NCBI RefSeq assembly: GCF_000875755.1
Contig: NZ_CP007520.1
Coordinates: forward strand, 496,001 to 560,000
DNA length: 64,000 bases
Source of the DNA: Mycoplasma yeatsii GM274B
Lineage (GTDB): Bacteria > Bacillota_I > Bacilli_A > Mycoplasmatales > Mycoplasmataceae
Direction: 5' to 3'
Shown here: positions 17,460-32,925 of the stretch, piece by piece
Numbering within the stretch: the stretch's first letter is position 1
How the letters are laid out: every line of letters begins with the position of its first letter
Position numbers and translations under genes: made by a program
Notes under the pieces: generated by a model
Told to the model about the DNA's origin: nothing
What the model saw: the letters and a program-made list of their open reading frames with translations, nothing else
Database searches by the model: none

Positions 17460-20400
17460 TAATTGATTTTTATAATTTAAAGCTACAACACTTTCAATGT
17501 TTCAATATGAATTATTATTTTCTTCTTTTTTAAGTGTAACTTCAAATTCTTGACCAATAATATTATTAAATTGAGAAGTTGAGAATTTAGTTCTTATTAA
17601 TTTATATTTAATTTCATCTCTTGATGAACTAATGTGTTTAGTTGTTCAAGCATCTTTTTCATAATATTGACCAATTTTTTGATATTCTTCTTTATTAAGT
17701 TCTTTTTGTTTGTTATTTAAAACAAAACTTAAAGCTTCAAATAATGAAGTAACTGATTTTTTATTATTTACACTTACATTGTAAAACTCATCATTAATAT
17801 TTAATCCACCTAATAAAATACTTAAGCTGTGTGATATAGATTTTTTAATAAATCCTGATTGATCTATTCCTATTAAATATCTTAAAGGAGAAACTGATTT
17901 ATCAATTGTAATTTCATTAGTTAAATCTTGACCATCTAAAGTGAATTTAATTTTATCTCATAAGAAATAAGAATTTTTAGGTTTAGTCTGTCTATTATTT
18001 GAATCATGAGAATCTATCGAATCAATAATAGTTTTAAGAATATTTTTATTTTCAACTTTATCAGCATTTCGAACTGATGAAGTTGCAGTCACTTTAATGT
18101 ATAAAGATTTTAAAATATGTCCTATTGCTGAAATATCAATTCCAATAGATTCTTTAGGGTGTATATCTAAGTATTGTTCAACTGATGTTCCAATTCTATC
18201 TAAAAATAAATTTAAAGGTTCATCATTAATTCCTTCTATACCAAGTGCTTTTAATTTAGATAACGGTACATTTATATTTTTTAATGATGGAATGTTTCTA
18301 TAAAATGCATCATTTGGAATTATTCTTTCTCCTAAAACTTCTATAGCATTTTTAACATCAGCTAAAGAATTAATAACAGCAGGTTCAGCTTTATCTTTTT
18401 GTTTTACTGGTTTATTGTTTGTTATTGCTTTAACAATAGGAAGTAATGGGTTGGTATTATCTTTAATATCTGGAACAATGAAATCAGCTCATTTTTTAGT
18501 AAATTCAGTTGCAAAATTTCCATTCTCATCATATAAAGTTTTAATTAAATCATATTCAGGAGTTTTAATATCTGATTGTTTTTTAAAATAACTGGTAGCT
18601 TTTTCTAAATATGCTGGAAATCATTTTGTTTTATTTATTCCTGATCTTAGACTTTCTACAAATTCGCTAGGTGAATTTATAAATTTATATTCAGTTAATT
18701 TATTTAATATCGTTCTTAAAGGGTCTAAAACTTTATTGATATCTTTAACTACATTTGCTAAAAATGAAACAATATTTCTATTAGGAAGATTAATTACATC
18801 ATATATAGATCAAGCTTCAACAACTTTTCCAGGACCTAATCCTAAATATAACACTAACTCACTATTATTGTTATCAATATATCTTATATCTAATATATCG
18901 CTAAATAATTTTCAAATATTACTTATATTTATAAATGCATCTTTAAAACTAAAATTAAATTCTTTATCTCTGTAAAAAATATGTTTTATAAAATTTAATA
19001 GTGTTGCACTAATATTAGAAGAAGCTGAAAATAAATTTTGTAAAGCATTTATAACAGTAGTAATAATACCTTTTTCACCAAAAATATAAACATGACCTGT
19101 TACAAAGTTAGTGTCAAAAAATCTTGTACCAGATCAAATTTCTATGTTTAATTTATTACCATTAAAATAAGCTTTTTTATGTCCTGTACTAACTTTTTCA
19201 AATAATTTATTAATTTGATCAGTTATTATTTTTTTAACATCATCTTGACGTTGTTCAACAAATCCTTTAATTATAGGAACAAAATATTTTAATACACCAG
19301 ATAAATTAAGTAATAATCCTTGAACTGAGTTAATAACATCAAAAAATAAATTAGAAGTTCCTAAATTAGTTGGTTTATTTTCTGAATCAAAATAAACTTT
19401 AGATTTATCTACTCTTTTAAACATAAAATCTAAAAAACGGTTAGCATATTTTTCTTCTTGCATTACTTTAGCTAAACCTTTAATTAAAACTAATAAATCT
19501 AATTTGTCTTCAGCTAATATTTTAAATGACTCAACTCTTTTATCTAACAATTCACTTATACTTAATTTTTCATTAACTACATAATACATTGAAAAGTATA
19601 ATTCACTTTTTATATATCTTAATAATTCAGGTAGCATTTTGATTAACATTTCACGGTTAAAAACATTTTTAAAACTATTAAAAGCATTTTTTAATTTATC
19701 TATAAATCCAACATCTTTTTTACCAAATTCAGTTGCAATAACTTCATAAACTGTTCTTAAAATAAAAGATGATAAGTCATTTGCTAAATTATCAGTATTA
19801 TGATTTAAATGTGTTTGACCTGTAATAGCTGTTGAAAGACTATTTAATTCTTTATTAAATAATTGTCTTACGTTTAAGTTTTTATAAAAACTAGGATCTA
19901 ATTTATGGTTATTAATTAAAAATTCACCTATACTTTTAAGTGTTTTTTCATTATTAACAATGTAATTTATTACTTTTTTTACAATATCATTATCTCTTAT
20001 ACTTTTAATAACACTATCTGTTTTTAAAAGATTTTTTTGAATTAAATCAATTCCTAATCCTAAAGTTTGAGATGAAATACTTGCTAAACCATTTTGAACA
20101 ATAGATAGTTGATTAATTAAAGGTTCAATACTATCTGGAACGATTGAATCAGGTGATTTATTAGTTATATCTTTAAGTTGATTATTATCATTTTTATCTA
20201 TATATTGAATTTGTTTAGTAAAAAGATTATTACTTTTACCAAAATAACTTTCTAAAACATCTCCAATTTTAGCATCACTAACTGAACTATCATTATCTGG
20301 TTTTCATATAAATTTAGATCCTAATTCATCAATTACTTTTTTATTAGCTAAACGTTGATTAATATAATTAGCATCAATTCCTTCTTCATCATTTAAAATT

Positions 20401-20582
20401 TTACCTTTAACAGCATAAGAACTTAGTTTAATATAATTTTCAACACTATTAATAAATTTATTTTTCTTATTATCTACATAACTAGAAGTAAAACCTAAAA
20501 AAGCACTTATAACAACTAAAAGCATTAAAATAGGTACATATCATTTTTTATAATCTTTTAATGATTTTCATAATTTAGCCAT
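17454..20582 (-). CDS. Large membrane-anchored protein of unknown function
   Basis: 1042 residues in one frame with many TGA Trp codons. A basic N-terminus (MAKLWKSLKDYKKWY) leads into one hydrophobic helix (VPILMLLVVISAFLGFTSSY, about 16-35), and the remainder is hydrophilic and Asn/Lys-rich, so it is probably an anchored extracellular protein. No lipobox, no recognised domain and no second clear membrane helix. The usual SD is weak: GGAGAG lies about 15 nt before the ATG. It is divergent from the 1804-residue FtsX-like permease, with 156 nt between, so joint regulation is possible. Confidence 0.75.
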
Positions 20583-20738
20583 TAAATTAAACCTACTCTC
20601 CTTTTAGTTTTTTATAAGATAAACAAATAAATTTAAACATAATAATTATTAGATTTATCATTTCAATACTAATATTATATAATATAAGCATGTAAATTGT
20701 ACATTAGCGTAAAAATACTATTTTTAAAGGTGGGTTGT

Positions 20739-23700
20739 ATGAGAAATTTATTTTTAATGATTAAACAAGGAATGAAATGGATCTATAATTTAAAGTTACA
20801 GTTAATTATAATTATGTTTTTAACTTTTATAGCTTCAACTATTTTAACTATTTCATTTACAACTAATCAAAGACTAGAAAAAGAATACAACACAGTAGTT
20901 AATACAAAAAAAACACCTAAATTCGATTCAACTTATAATATTACAGTTGGAAGTAAAGCAAAACCTGAAAAAAATAGTACATTATTCTTACCGATATTTG
21001 ATTTTATTAAAAAAGATTGAACTGGTATGAAAGAATCAAATAACTATAATATAGTTTTTAATAATATTTATGGTTATGATACTTTAATAACTAAAACTAT
21101 TGAATCAGATGAATTTAAAACAGCTTGAACATCTTATTTAGATATGTTTGATATTAAAAACAACAATAAAGATGGTGTTACAAAAGTAGCTGAAAAACAA
21201 GAAAAATTTGATTTTGCTATTGATGATGCTTTTTTTAATACAATGATTGATCTTATAAATAGTGATGATGAAAGTATTAAAGATACTGTTATTTATAAAT
21301 ACACTCAAAAAAATAAAGATTGATATAAAGATTATTTAATAGATAATGGCAAAAGTAATTGATCAAAATTTATAAATGATAAAGAATTTGAAACATTAAG
21401 AAATACTAAAAATCAAAATTTAAAAATTTATAATTACTCATATTATGCTTTTGAATCAATTAGTCAATATCTTTTTAAAAACGTTAGATATTTTATAAGT
21501 CAAGAATCAGAATTATTAGATAAAATAAAAGAACTTAATACTAGAGAAGACGTTGCTAAATTATTTTATGAATTTTTCTTTGGTAAACAATGAGATGAAA
21601 AAACTAAGATAGAAGAAAAATACATAACTAATAAAGAAAATAAATACACATTGCAATTTGATAAAAATCCTAAATCAGAATTTGAAAATATAATTACTCT
21701 TAATAAAGATAAAAAGCAACAACCAACTGAAGATGATGACTTTTTTAAACTTATAGTTTCAAAAGGTTTTAGAGGTGTTTTAAGACCAATATATATTAAA
21801 GGTTCATCTGATGAAATTGAAAAAGTTGAATGATGAAATCAAACAAATGAATTAGAAGGTAAATTATCTGATCTTAATAAATATGTTCAGAATGTAGATA
21901 AAATCGATGCTTTTAAAACTAGTGGACTTGTTAACTTTTTAGCAGTTAATGCTGATGAGTTTGCAAATATCAGATCTAAAGCTGTTAACTTTTATTCTAC
22001 TTTAGAAAAAGATGGTGATAATGTCTTAGTTCCTGTGGCTAGACAATATACAATTACTTCTGCATTTTTAACTCATAATTTACTTGCAGCTAATGCTAAT
22101 GGGTATGGTTTATATATAAGACCTGAGATCATTTTTACTGATCATGTTACTAAAAAAACTTATAGAATTGTTGATATAACAAATACCGAGTTTACTAATT
22201 ATGAAATGTTAAAAGGAGAAGAATCAGCAAGTCCAAGTGAAATAACTGTAAGTAAACAATTTGCAAAAGCAAATAAAATTAAGATCGGTGGAAATATTTC
22301 ACTAGGTCAACAATCTTCATTATTAATTACAGGGTATTCAACTGATACTTATTCATTCTTTCCAACTTCAGATCCTAAAGTACCACTACCAAAATCAAAA
22401 TCTGGTGGAATAGTTTATGCAAAAAGATCAACTATTACTAATATATTAGGTAAACAAGATAAAGCAGATAACAATGATAATACTTCAATGTTTAACTTCT
22501 TTTTATATAAACAAAAAGATGCTTCTAATTTAAATCAAGTATATCTAGATCAATTTGCTGATTCTTCAAAAATATATAACAATATCAGTCGTTCTAGTGA
22601 TGCTCAAACTTTCTATTCTAAATTTAGCTTTAAAGATTCATTTTATTCATTGAACTGAACTTTATATGAAAGAGTTAGTTATTATTATAATCTAACAACA
22701 TTGCTATCAGCTATTATAATTGCTATGGTTACAAGTTTAGCAGTGTTTTATGGAGTTTATAAATCTATTAAAAATAATGCAAAACAAATCGGTATTTTAA
22801 AAGCTAATGGAGTTTATGCTCAAGTTATTGCACTTTCATATTTATCATATTCAATAATTTTAACTTTAACTGTTATTCCACTTGGATGAATGTTAGGAAC
22901 AGTTTTACAAGTTCCTTTTGTAGGTATTTTACAAGATTATTTTGGATTGAAATCTAATATTATTGCTTATAATAGTTCTTCAATTTTAATAACTATATTA
23001 ATATTTGGTGTGATACTTGGAATATTTTCTTATTTAATAGCTTTATTAAATATTAGAAAACCTGTATTAAATATTATTAATAGAACTGATAAATGAAGTA
23101 AACCTGTTATTACTAATTGATTAAGTGAACATGTATTTAAAAAAGTAAGTTTTTCTAGAATAATAACTTTTAAAATTGCTGAAGCAGGTAAAAAACCATT
23201 AATGTTATTAACTGGATTATTATTTGTTGCAACATTATTTATTTCAGTTGCTGTTGCTCTGCCAAGTGTAGCAATAAATGCTAAAGATAAATATTTTAAA
23301 AATATTAAATATAATAATGAATATAACTTAACTGATAGTTTAACAAATACTCCTTTAGGAAAAGATTCTATTAATATGTGATATGGTCATGAAAGTTTAT
23401 CAAAATTTTCAAAAGCAACTAATCTAAATGGAAGAAGTATTGAATATTATGAAAATCCAAATGATTATTTAAGAAATATTTCAAACAACTCAGCTTTACC
23501 TTCACTTATTTATAATGTTGAGTCAATTGATAAAGATTTAACTAAAGCAGAAATCATCAATCCTATAAAACTTTATGTAAATCAATATATGAAAACTGGA
23601 AACGCTGATCTACCTGATAAATTATTAGGTTGATTAAGTTATCAATTTACAATTGCTAATGGTCGAGCACTATCAATTGGAACAGTTGAACAGTTATATA

Positions 23701-26153
23701 GTTACTTTTTAAATGATGTTGATTGAGATAATAAATTTAATAGTGATGATGATAGAATAACAGAAGTTAATAACGCAGCAACACCTTTAACTACTATTGC
23801 AGGTCAAGCTATTAGTCAAATGTTTAAAATAAAAGATGCTAAAATTGATGATTGAAGACAAACAATGCTAGACTTCTTATTAGCTTATACTCCATCACTT
23901 GTTAAATCATATTTAACAAGTGAATCTAGAAAAGAACAATTAAGTTTTGGTTTTCAAACTCAAAGTATTGTTCCTAAAAAAGATCAACTAGCTACAATGT
24001 TTACTCCTTTATCTAATAATTCAAAAACTTCATATAATGTTTTAGGATTAGATAAAACTGAAGATTCATTAAATATAAGAAAAAAAGATAAAGAGAAAGT
24101 ATTTTTACAAACTAGAGATTCTAAAGAAATAAATAAAGTGTTTAACCAACCTAAAGGTTCAGTTGATCATGATATTTATTTAAATAGTGGAGTAAAAATT
24201 TATGATCATCAAACTAATACAGTTATTGTTCCAACAATTATAAATAAACCATTAGCATCTATTATTGATTCAAATTCAGATAAAGTATTAGAAAATATTT
24301 CAACAAATAATAATCAATTAACATTTAAAGATAAAAATGGAAACTTTAATAATTTACCTCGTCAAGCATGAATTTATGATGACACTGATTATGTAAATAC
24401 AACTTATGTAAAAAACTCATCATTTATTAAACCAATGCAAAATACTAATGATCATGAAACTATAAATAATTACGAAGTTGTAGGATCATCAGATAAATTA
24501 AGATACTATTTAAATCCTTATAATTTAGATACAAATAAATTTACTCAAAAACAAGTTATAGATCTTTGATCAGATCAAGAAAAGCTTAAAGAATTAAAAT
24601 TAAAAAAAGATAAAGCAGCCGAATCAGAAAACCCTGAAAGTGATCAAAAAGATCAAGATCTTTTAAATCAAATTGATTTTTCTCATGATGGAATTGTTAA
24701 AGACTCACCATTATTTGGAGACTTTGTTATAAAAAATGATGGTTCTATTATTCGTTCATTTATAAGACCTTATTATCAAATGAGAAACTTATTATTATTT
24801 ATTCCTAAACATGATGGTGTTAGCTGACAAGAATATGCAGCATATGCAAGTAAATGAGATAAATATGATGATGTAACTACAGTTGATGAGGATTACATAA
24901 AAGATTTAAAATCAACTGATGACAAAATTAGAAATATTAAACAACCATCAGTAAGTGAAATACCAAACTACATGGTTCCTCAATCAGTTAAAGATGCTTG
25001 AAATTCTACATTGAATGTTGATTATAAAAATGAATATATCGTAATCAGACCTTATGATTTTTCATTAAATCAAAAAAGAGAAAATGATAATGATAAAGCA
25101 TTTGAATATTTTGTTTTTGATAAAGATGGGGAAATATTAGGTGTTAAAAAACAAGCATCTAATAAATTACTAGATAATTTAGTATTAGATGGAGTTTCAC
25201 ATTTCTATAGAAGAGCACTAGGTCAAAGACATAATGTTGCTCCAATATTAAAAAACGAAAATAGACAAGTTACATACGTTAACAAAGATTTAAAAATTAA
25301 ATTCAAAAAAGTTGCTAACTTAGAATTATATGGAAAAGCTATGGCTATAGTTGATTCAGATCTAGCAAACTTAATTTATGGTTATGATACTTCAAGATCA
25401 ACAAACTATAATTATCAACCATTTGATACTTCAAGAGTTGAATCTACAGGTAAATACTTCAAAAAATATAAAGCAACAAAATGAAATAAAATATCAACAA
25501 ATGATGCTTGAAAAGACAGTTTCATAGGTTCAGAAGATGCATATGCTTATTCACCGCATTACTACTTTAATACTTTATATTCTAATGTTAAAGAACCGCT
25601 AGGAATTTCAAGTGCTATATCAATTGTTGCTGATAAAAAAATCGGTAATGCTATATTAGATATAACTGAATTTAGTGATTATAAAGCTTCAATCACAAAC
25701 CTTCAATTCATAGCTGAAATCAAACAATTATTAGATCAATTAGCAAAAACAGCTGTTTATGTAGCTATTATTATAATTCTATCTGTAGCATTAGCTGCTG
25801 CATTATTAATTATGTTAGTTGTTGATATTTATGTAGCTGAGTATAAATCATTTATGATAATGCTTAAATCTATGGGATATACTAATGCTCAGATTGTTGA
25901 TTTTACAGTTAGAATATCAGTATTTGTAAGTTTAATAGTAGTTATACTTACTGTTGCAATGGTATTTGGAATAATAAGCATTATAAATACAATACTATAT
26001 GTAAAAGGATTTGTTCTTCCGATTGGATATAGTTGAATAGCACCACTTGTATCAATACTTATGATTTTCTCATCATTCTTCAGTTCATTATGATTATCAA
26101 CTAGAAAGATACGTAAAACAGATGTAAGTGTAGCTATTCATGCAAATGATTAA
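20739..26153 (+). CDS. Giant FtsX-like ABC transporter permease
   Basis: 1804 residues, read through many TGA Trp codons. An N-terminal helix (LQLIIIMFLTFIASTILTIS, about 27-46) is followed by a large extracellular domain (about 50-640). A three-helix FtsX block follows (LLSAIIIAMVTSLAVFYGVY near 655, then IGILKANGVYAQVIALSYLS). A central helix (LMLLTGLLFVATLFISVAVA) precedes a second large extracellular domain (about 850-1660), then a C-terminal FtsX block (VAIIIILSVALAAALLIMLV near 1673). This is the MacB/FtsX or DUF214-like duplicated permease plan. No ATPase gene is adjacent. Start by SD AAAGGTGGG, 6 nt upstream. Possible roles include lipoprotein handling or peptide export; none is shown. 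Confidence 0.85.
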
Positions 26154-26159
26154 TATTAT

Positions 26160-26189
26160 AAAAAGATCTGATTACTCAGATCTTTTTTT
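26160..26189 (+). terminator. Intrinsic terminator of FtsX-like gene
   Basis: AAAGATCTGA/TCAGATCTTT stem with 4-nt loop and T-run. Confidence 0.9.
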
Positions 26190-26521
26190 GTTATTATTTT
26201 TTATTCTTTTAAATCATTTCTCAAGTTAATCACTATATACAATTATTTGATTTAAATTATATGCATTATAAGCTTTTAAACAGCAAGAATACATCTATAA
26301 CAGAATAACTTAAATAATATCAACTAAACGCGTTCTTATCGCTTATTATTGTATAAATTTCAAGCTATAAAAAGAAGTAAAAAGCTCTAAACCATCATTA
26401 CTGTTATTATCAAATAAATATATAAGAGATAGACACTAAAACCACCGATTGTTAATTGACTATTCATATACGATTACTGTGATTTGTAACTTTAAAGTCT
26501 TAAACATAACAGTAATCAAAT
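26190..26521. other. Gene-free spacer between convergent genes
   Basis: About 330 bases between two facing terminators with no reading frame of note. One perfect 9-bp inverted repeat, GATTACTGT (26472-26480) and ACAGTAATC (26509-26517), has a 28-nt loop and no T-run. No tRNA or known RNA fold was recognised. Confidence 0.5.
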
Positions 26522-26549
26522 AAAAAATGATCCAAATAAATTGGACCAT
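26522..26549 (-). terminator. Intrinsic terminator of the nox-to-ackA operon
   Basis: ATGGTCCAA/TTGGATCAT stem (one mismatch) with six T on the minus strand, 13 nt past the ackA stop. Confidence 0.85.
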
Positions 26550-26561
26550 CTATTATTTATT

Positions 26562-27746
26562 TTATTTTGTAAGTTTTAAAGTTTCTAAACAAATCATTTT
26601 TTCTTCATTTGTTCTGATAGCATAAACTGGAATTTTTGAATCATCAGCTGAGATTAGCATGAAGTCATCGTATTTTCTATTAGAGTTTTTATTTTCATCA
26701 ATTTTAAGTTGCAATAATTTAACTTTTTCGATAACTTTTCTTCTAATTGAAGTTGAGTTTTCACCAATTCCGGCTGTAAATATAATACCATCAATGTTAT
26801 CTAAGTAGTTAGCATATTTAACGATGAAGTCAGCAACTAATTGTGTGTATTTTTCAATAGCTAAAATAGCTCTTTTATCACCATTTAAAGCAGCTGCTCC
26901 TACATCTCTCATGTCAGAAGAAACACCACTAATTCCCAATACTCCTGATTCTTTATTTAAAGATTTAGTAATTTCGAAAATATCAGTGTTTAATTCTTTA
27001 GCCATGTATTCAGCGATAGACGGATCAACATCACCGCTTCTTGTACCCATCATTAATCCTGCTAAAGGAGTTAATCCCATTGAAGTATCGTATGATTTAC
27101 CATCTTTAACACAGCAAATACTTGCTCCATTTCCTAAATGACAAATGACTAAGTTTAGGTTTTCAGATTTTTTATTAAAAATTGACTCACATTTTGAAGT
27201 AATGTATTGATAACTTATACCATGGAATCCATATTTTCTCACACCATGTTTTTCATATCATTCATATGGTGTTGTGTATAAGTAGTTTACTTCAGGCATT
27301 GTTTGGTGGAATGCTGTATCAAAACAAGCAACTAATTTAGCTTTTGGCATTATTTTAGAAACTGCTTCAATCGCAACAATTCCTCCTGGATTATGTAAAG
27401 GTGCTAATTTAATATTTTCTTTTAATTTATTAATAAGATTTTCATCAATTAAAGTAGATTGACTAATTTCAGCACCGTGGACTGTTCTAAATCCTACTGC
27501 AGTTATTTGTTCAACGTTTTGTATGATTTTTAATTCAATCAATTTATCTAAAATAAATTGTATTGCTGATTCATGATCTTTTAATTCATTATCATACTCA
27601 TATTTTTGATCGTTGTGTTCGAATTTTAGTCTACCATCAATTCCAATTCTTTCAGCTAGACCATCTAAAATCGCTTCAACTTCATTTGTTGTTTCAAATA
27701 ACTTAAATTTAATTGAACTACTTCCTGAGTTAACTACAAGAATCAT
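26562..27746 (-). CDS. ackA: Acetate kinase
   Basis: 394 residues. It converts acetyl phosphate plus ADP to acetate and ATP, the energy-yielding end of pyruvate oxidation. Motifs: VVNSGSSSIKFKLF at the N-terminus, the acetokinase signature around FDTAFHQTMP (about 145-155), CHLGNGAS near 205, and GGIGENS-type TAGIGENS near 325. It starts 21 nt after pta and ends the operon. TGA Trp occurs at several sites. Confidence 0.97.
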
Positions 27747-27767
27747 ATAATCTCTCCTTTTATTTTA

Positions 27768-28733
27768 TTAAGATAAATGTAAAGTCATAATTGCTGTATT
27801 TAAAACATCAACTAAAGTAGCTCCACGACTTAAATCGTTTACTGGTTGGTTTAACCCTAGAACAAATGGACCGATTGCTTCAAATCCACCCATTCTTTGA
27901 GCGATTTTATAACCAATGTTTCCAGCATTAATGTCAGGGAAAACGAAGATATCTGGTGTTTGTTTTGTTAATAAATTGTTAGGGAATTTTTTATCTCTAA
28001 CTGATTTATCAAATGCTGCGTCAAATTGGATTTCTCCATCTGCTAAATAATCTTTTTCTTTGTTTTTTAGAATTTCAGCAGCAGCACGAACTCTATCAAC
28101 ATCTTCACCTTTACCTGAACCGTTTGTTGAATAACTCAATAAAGCGGCTTCAACATTTTTAACATTTAATGTTTTAGCAAAATCAGCAGCCATGTCAGTC
28201 ATATCTGCTAATTGTTCACTAGTTGGTCTAATGTTTAGTGCACAATCAGTAAAGATATAATTTTCTTCACCTTTACTCATGATAAATACACTACTTGCAA
28301 TACTATAACCTGGTTTTGTACCAATTATTTGTAAAGCAGGTCTTATTGTATCAGCTGTTGTGTTATTTAATCCTGATAACATACAATCAGCTTGATTCAT
28401 TTTAACTAACATAGCACCAACATAGTTTGGAAGTTGCATCATTTGTTTTGCCACTTCAATTGTTGCTTTACCTTTTCTTATTTCAACAAATTTTTCTTCT
28501 AATGCAGCTGTATCTAATTTATCAATAGCAATAACTTTAATATCACTATGATTTTTTAAGTCACTAGGAATATCAGCTTCATTTTTGAATAATAAAATTG
28601 GATTTCCTAGTTTTTCTTCTACTAATGTTTTAGCTACATTTTGTATTATAATTGCTTCTCCTTCTGGGAAAACAATACTTTTTTTATCTGGGTTTGCAGA
28701 TAATTTGTTTTTAATATCTTGTATAGAATACAT
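27768..28733 (-). CDS. pta: Phosphate acetyltransferase
   Basis: 321 residues, the short Pta form without the N-terminal regulatory domain. It turns acetyl-CoA plus phosphate into acetyl phosphate and CoA. Family segments include VFPEGEAIIIQNVAKTLVEE at the start, the substrate loop region SGLNNTTADTIRPALQIIG (about 120-140), and PDINAGNIGYKIAQRMGGFEAIGPF near the end. It lies between pdhD (25 nt) and ackA (21 nt). Confidence 0.97.
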   Translation of the reverse strand: MYSIQDIKNKLSANPDKKSIVFPEGEAIIIQNVAKTLVEEKLGNPILLFKNEADIPSDLKNHSDIKVIAIDKLDTAALEEKFVEIRKGKATIEVAKQMMQLPNYVGAMLVKMNQADCMLSGLNNTTADTIRPALQIIGTKPGYSIASSVFIMSKGEENYIFTDCALNIRPTSEQLADMTDMAADFAKTLNVKNVEAALLSYSTNGSGKGEDVDRVRAAAEILKNKEKDYLADGEIQFDAAFDKSVRDKKFPNNLLTKQTPDIFVFPDINAGNIGYKIAQRMGGFEAIGPFVLGLNQPVNDLSRGATLVDVLNTAIMTLHLS

Positions 28734-28758
28734 ATTAATTTCTCCAAATATATATTTA

Positions 28759-30609
<1,851 letters not shown>

Positions 30610-30629
30610 CTACCCTCTCTATTAAACTT

Positions 30630-31916
30630 TTAGACAAATAGTGCGATTGGTTTTGCTAGGTATTCTTGAACTTTAACTAAGAATCTTCCTGCGTCTGCAC
30701 CATCGATAATTCTGTGGTCACAAGTCATTGAGAATGGCATTATGAACCTAGGTTGAATTTCACCATTAATGTACATTGGAGTTTGAGTCATTGTTCCAAC
30801 TCCTAAAATAGCAGATTCTGGTGAATTAATAATTGGAGTTGCGTAGTCTAGTCCTACTGAACCAAAGTTTGAAACTGTGAATGTTGCTTCACTCATTTCT
30901 TTCATGCTTAATTTTCCTTCTTTAGCTTTGTTTGCTAATTCAGAAATTTTGTTAGCAATTTCAAAGACACTTAATAAGTCAGCACCTTTAATTACAGGAA
31001 CCATTAATCCTTGAGGAGTATCTACGGCAATACCAATGTTTATATTATGCATGTATTGGATTTTGTTGTTTGCAAAATCTCCTCTTGCATTAATATTTGG
31101 CATATCACGTAATGCTTTAGCACAAGCTTTGATGATGAATGCTAAGTAAGTTAATTTAACTCCTTGTGATGCAGCAGAATCTTTTAAATCAGATCTTAAT
31201 TTGTAAGTTTCTGTAATGTCAACATTTTTCATACCAGAGAATGCAGCAATTTCAGTATGTGATTTAACCATAGCTTTAACTGTTGCTTTTCTAATACCAT
31301 TCATGTTGATTGTGTCTCATGATAATGGTGCATCAATATCTAGTAATCTCTTGATTGGAGCTGGTTGTTCTTGAACTGAAGCTGGTTGAACTTGAACACT
31401 TGGTTGTGAACCTTTAACGTCAGCTACTAAAATTCTTCCGTTTGGTCCAGTTCCTTGAATTGATGATAGATCAACATTTAAATCAGCAGCAACTTTTCTT
31501 GCTAAAGGAGTTGCTTTAATTACTTGTTGAGCTAATGAAGTTGTTTTTGGAATGTTTCTTACAAGTAATTCGTTTGAAACAGGAGTTGCTCCAATAACAC
31601 TTGCGTTTTCTTCAACAGGTTCTGATTTAGCTTCTTTAGATGAAGAGCATGCTCCATCTTTTGGACAAGCTTCAGCTGAAGCTCCGTCTTCAATTTCCAT
31701 AACAACTTCTCCAACTTTGATTTCTTGACCAGCTTTAATGTTGATTACTGCGATTTTTCCATCAATCGGAGCAGGAATTTCACTGTTAACTTTATCAGTT
31801 TCAACGAAGTATAAAGGTTGACCTGCTTTAACAACGTCACCAACTTTAACTAAAACTTCAGCAACTGTTCCTTCAGTTAATCCTTCACCGATATCAGCAA
31901 ATTTAACTTGATACAT
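30630..31916 (-). CDS. pdhC: Pyruvate dehydrogenase E2, dihydrolipoamide acetyltransferase
   Basis: 428 residues. It moves the acetyl group from the lipoyl arm to CoA and forms the complex core. Domains: one lipoyl domain (1-80, lipoyl-Lys in VETDKVNSE), a linker, a peripheral subunit-binding domain (about 135-170: ATPLARKVAADLNVDLSSIQ), a second linker, then the acetyltransferase (about 205-428) with catalytic DHRIIDGADAGRFL. A TGA Trp lies near 31305. It lies between pdhB and pdhD in the operon. Confidence 0.97.
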
Positions 31917-31935
31917 ATTTCTTTATCCTTTCTCT

Positions 31936-32925
31936 CTAAAATTTAAAATCTAAAAGTTCTTTCATTTTTTCGAAAACTTTTAAAGGATTAGTTTGGAAGT
32001 ATCCTTCTCCTCTATCGAATGGAGTAATAACGTCGTAACCTGTACATCTTGCTAAAGGAGCTTTTAAGTATTCGAAGCATTCTTCGTTTACTGTAGCCAT
32101 AATTTCTGAAGAAACTGAGAATGATTTAACAGCTTCATGTACAACTAATAATCTTCCAGTTTTTTTAACTGATTCAACAACCATTTTTTTGTCTCATGGT
32201 TTGATTGAACGTAAGTCGATTAAGTCAACTGTAGCATTTGGATGACTTTGTTTTAATAATTCAACTGCTTTTTGACAGTCAACAGTTTGTGCTCCATAAG
32301 TAACAACTGTTAAGTCGTTTCCTTCTTGGATTTTGTATCCTTCTCCAATTTTAATTGTGTAGTATTCATCTGGAATTTCTTGTTTGAATGCTCTATATAA
32401 TTTAGTTGGTTCTAAAACAATAACTGGATCTGGTGATTCGATAGCAGCTAAGATTAAACCTCTTGTATCATATGGAGTTGATGGACAAACAACTTGAATT
32501 CCTGGTGTGTGTGCGAACATAGCTTCTAAAGCTTCACTGTGGTGTTCTAACGCACGGATTCCTCCACCCATTGGTGTTCTAATAACCATAGGTGCAGTAT
32601 ATTTACCTCTTGTACGGTTTCTCATTCTTGCGATGTTAGTCATAATGTTTTGGAAAGCAGCTAATCCTAAACCTTCGAATTGTAATTCAACAACTGGTTT
32701 CATACCTGCCATTGCCATTCCTAGACCAACTCCGGCAAACATAGCCTCACTGATTGGTGCGTTGAAACAACGGTCTTTACCATATTTAACTTGTAGTCCT
32801 TGAGTAGCTCTGAAAACTCCTCCTTCAGTACCTACGTCTTCTCCGAAAACAACAACTTCTTTGTGTTTTTCCATTGCAGAATCTAACGCATCTGTTACAG
32901 CTTTAATATTATTAACGATAGCCAT
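31936..32925 (-). CDS. pdhB: Pyruvate dehydrogenase E1 beta subunit
   Basis: 329 residues, transketolase-like beta chain with FGEDVGTEGGVFRATQGL near 30 and the C-terminal LVVHEAVKSFSVSSEI (about 255-270). With pdhA it decarboxylates pyruvate on thiamine diphosphate. The start codon overlaps the pdhA stop by one base (TAATG), and its SD GGAGGA lies inside the pdhA end, so translation is coupled and gives equal subunits. Confidence 0.97.

Noticed and set aside
26190..26521. Possible origin or RNA gene in the longest empty spacer
   Set aside because: No DnaA-box cluster, no tRNA-like fold and no promoter-terminator pair; only one 9-bp inverted repeat.
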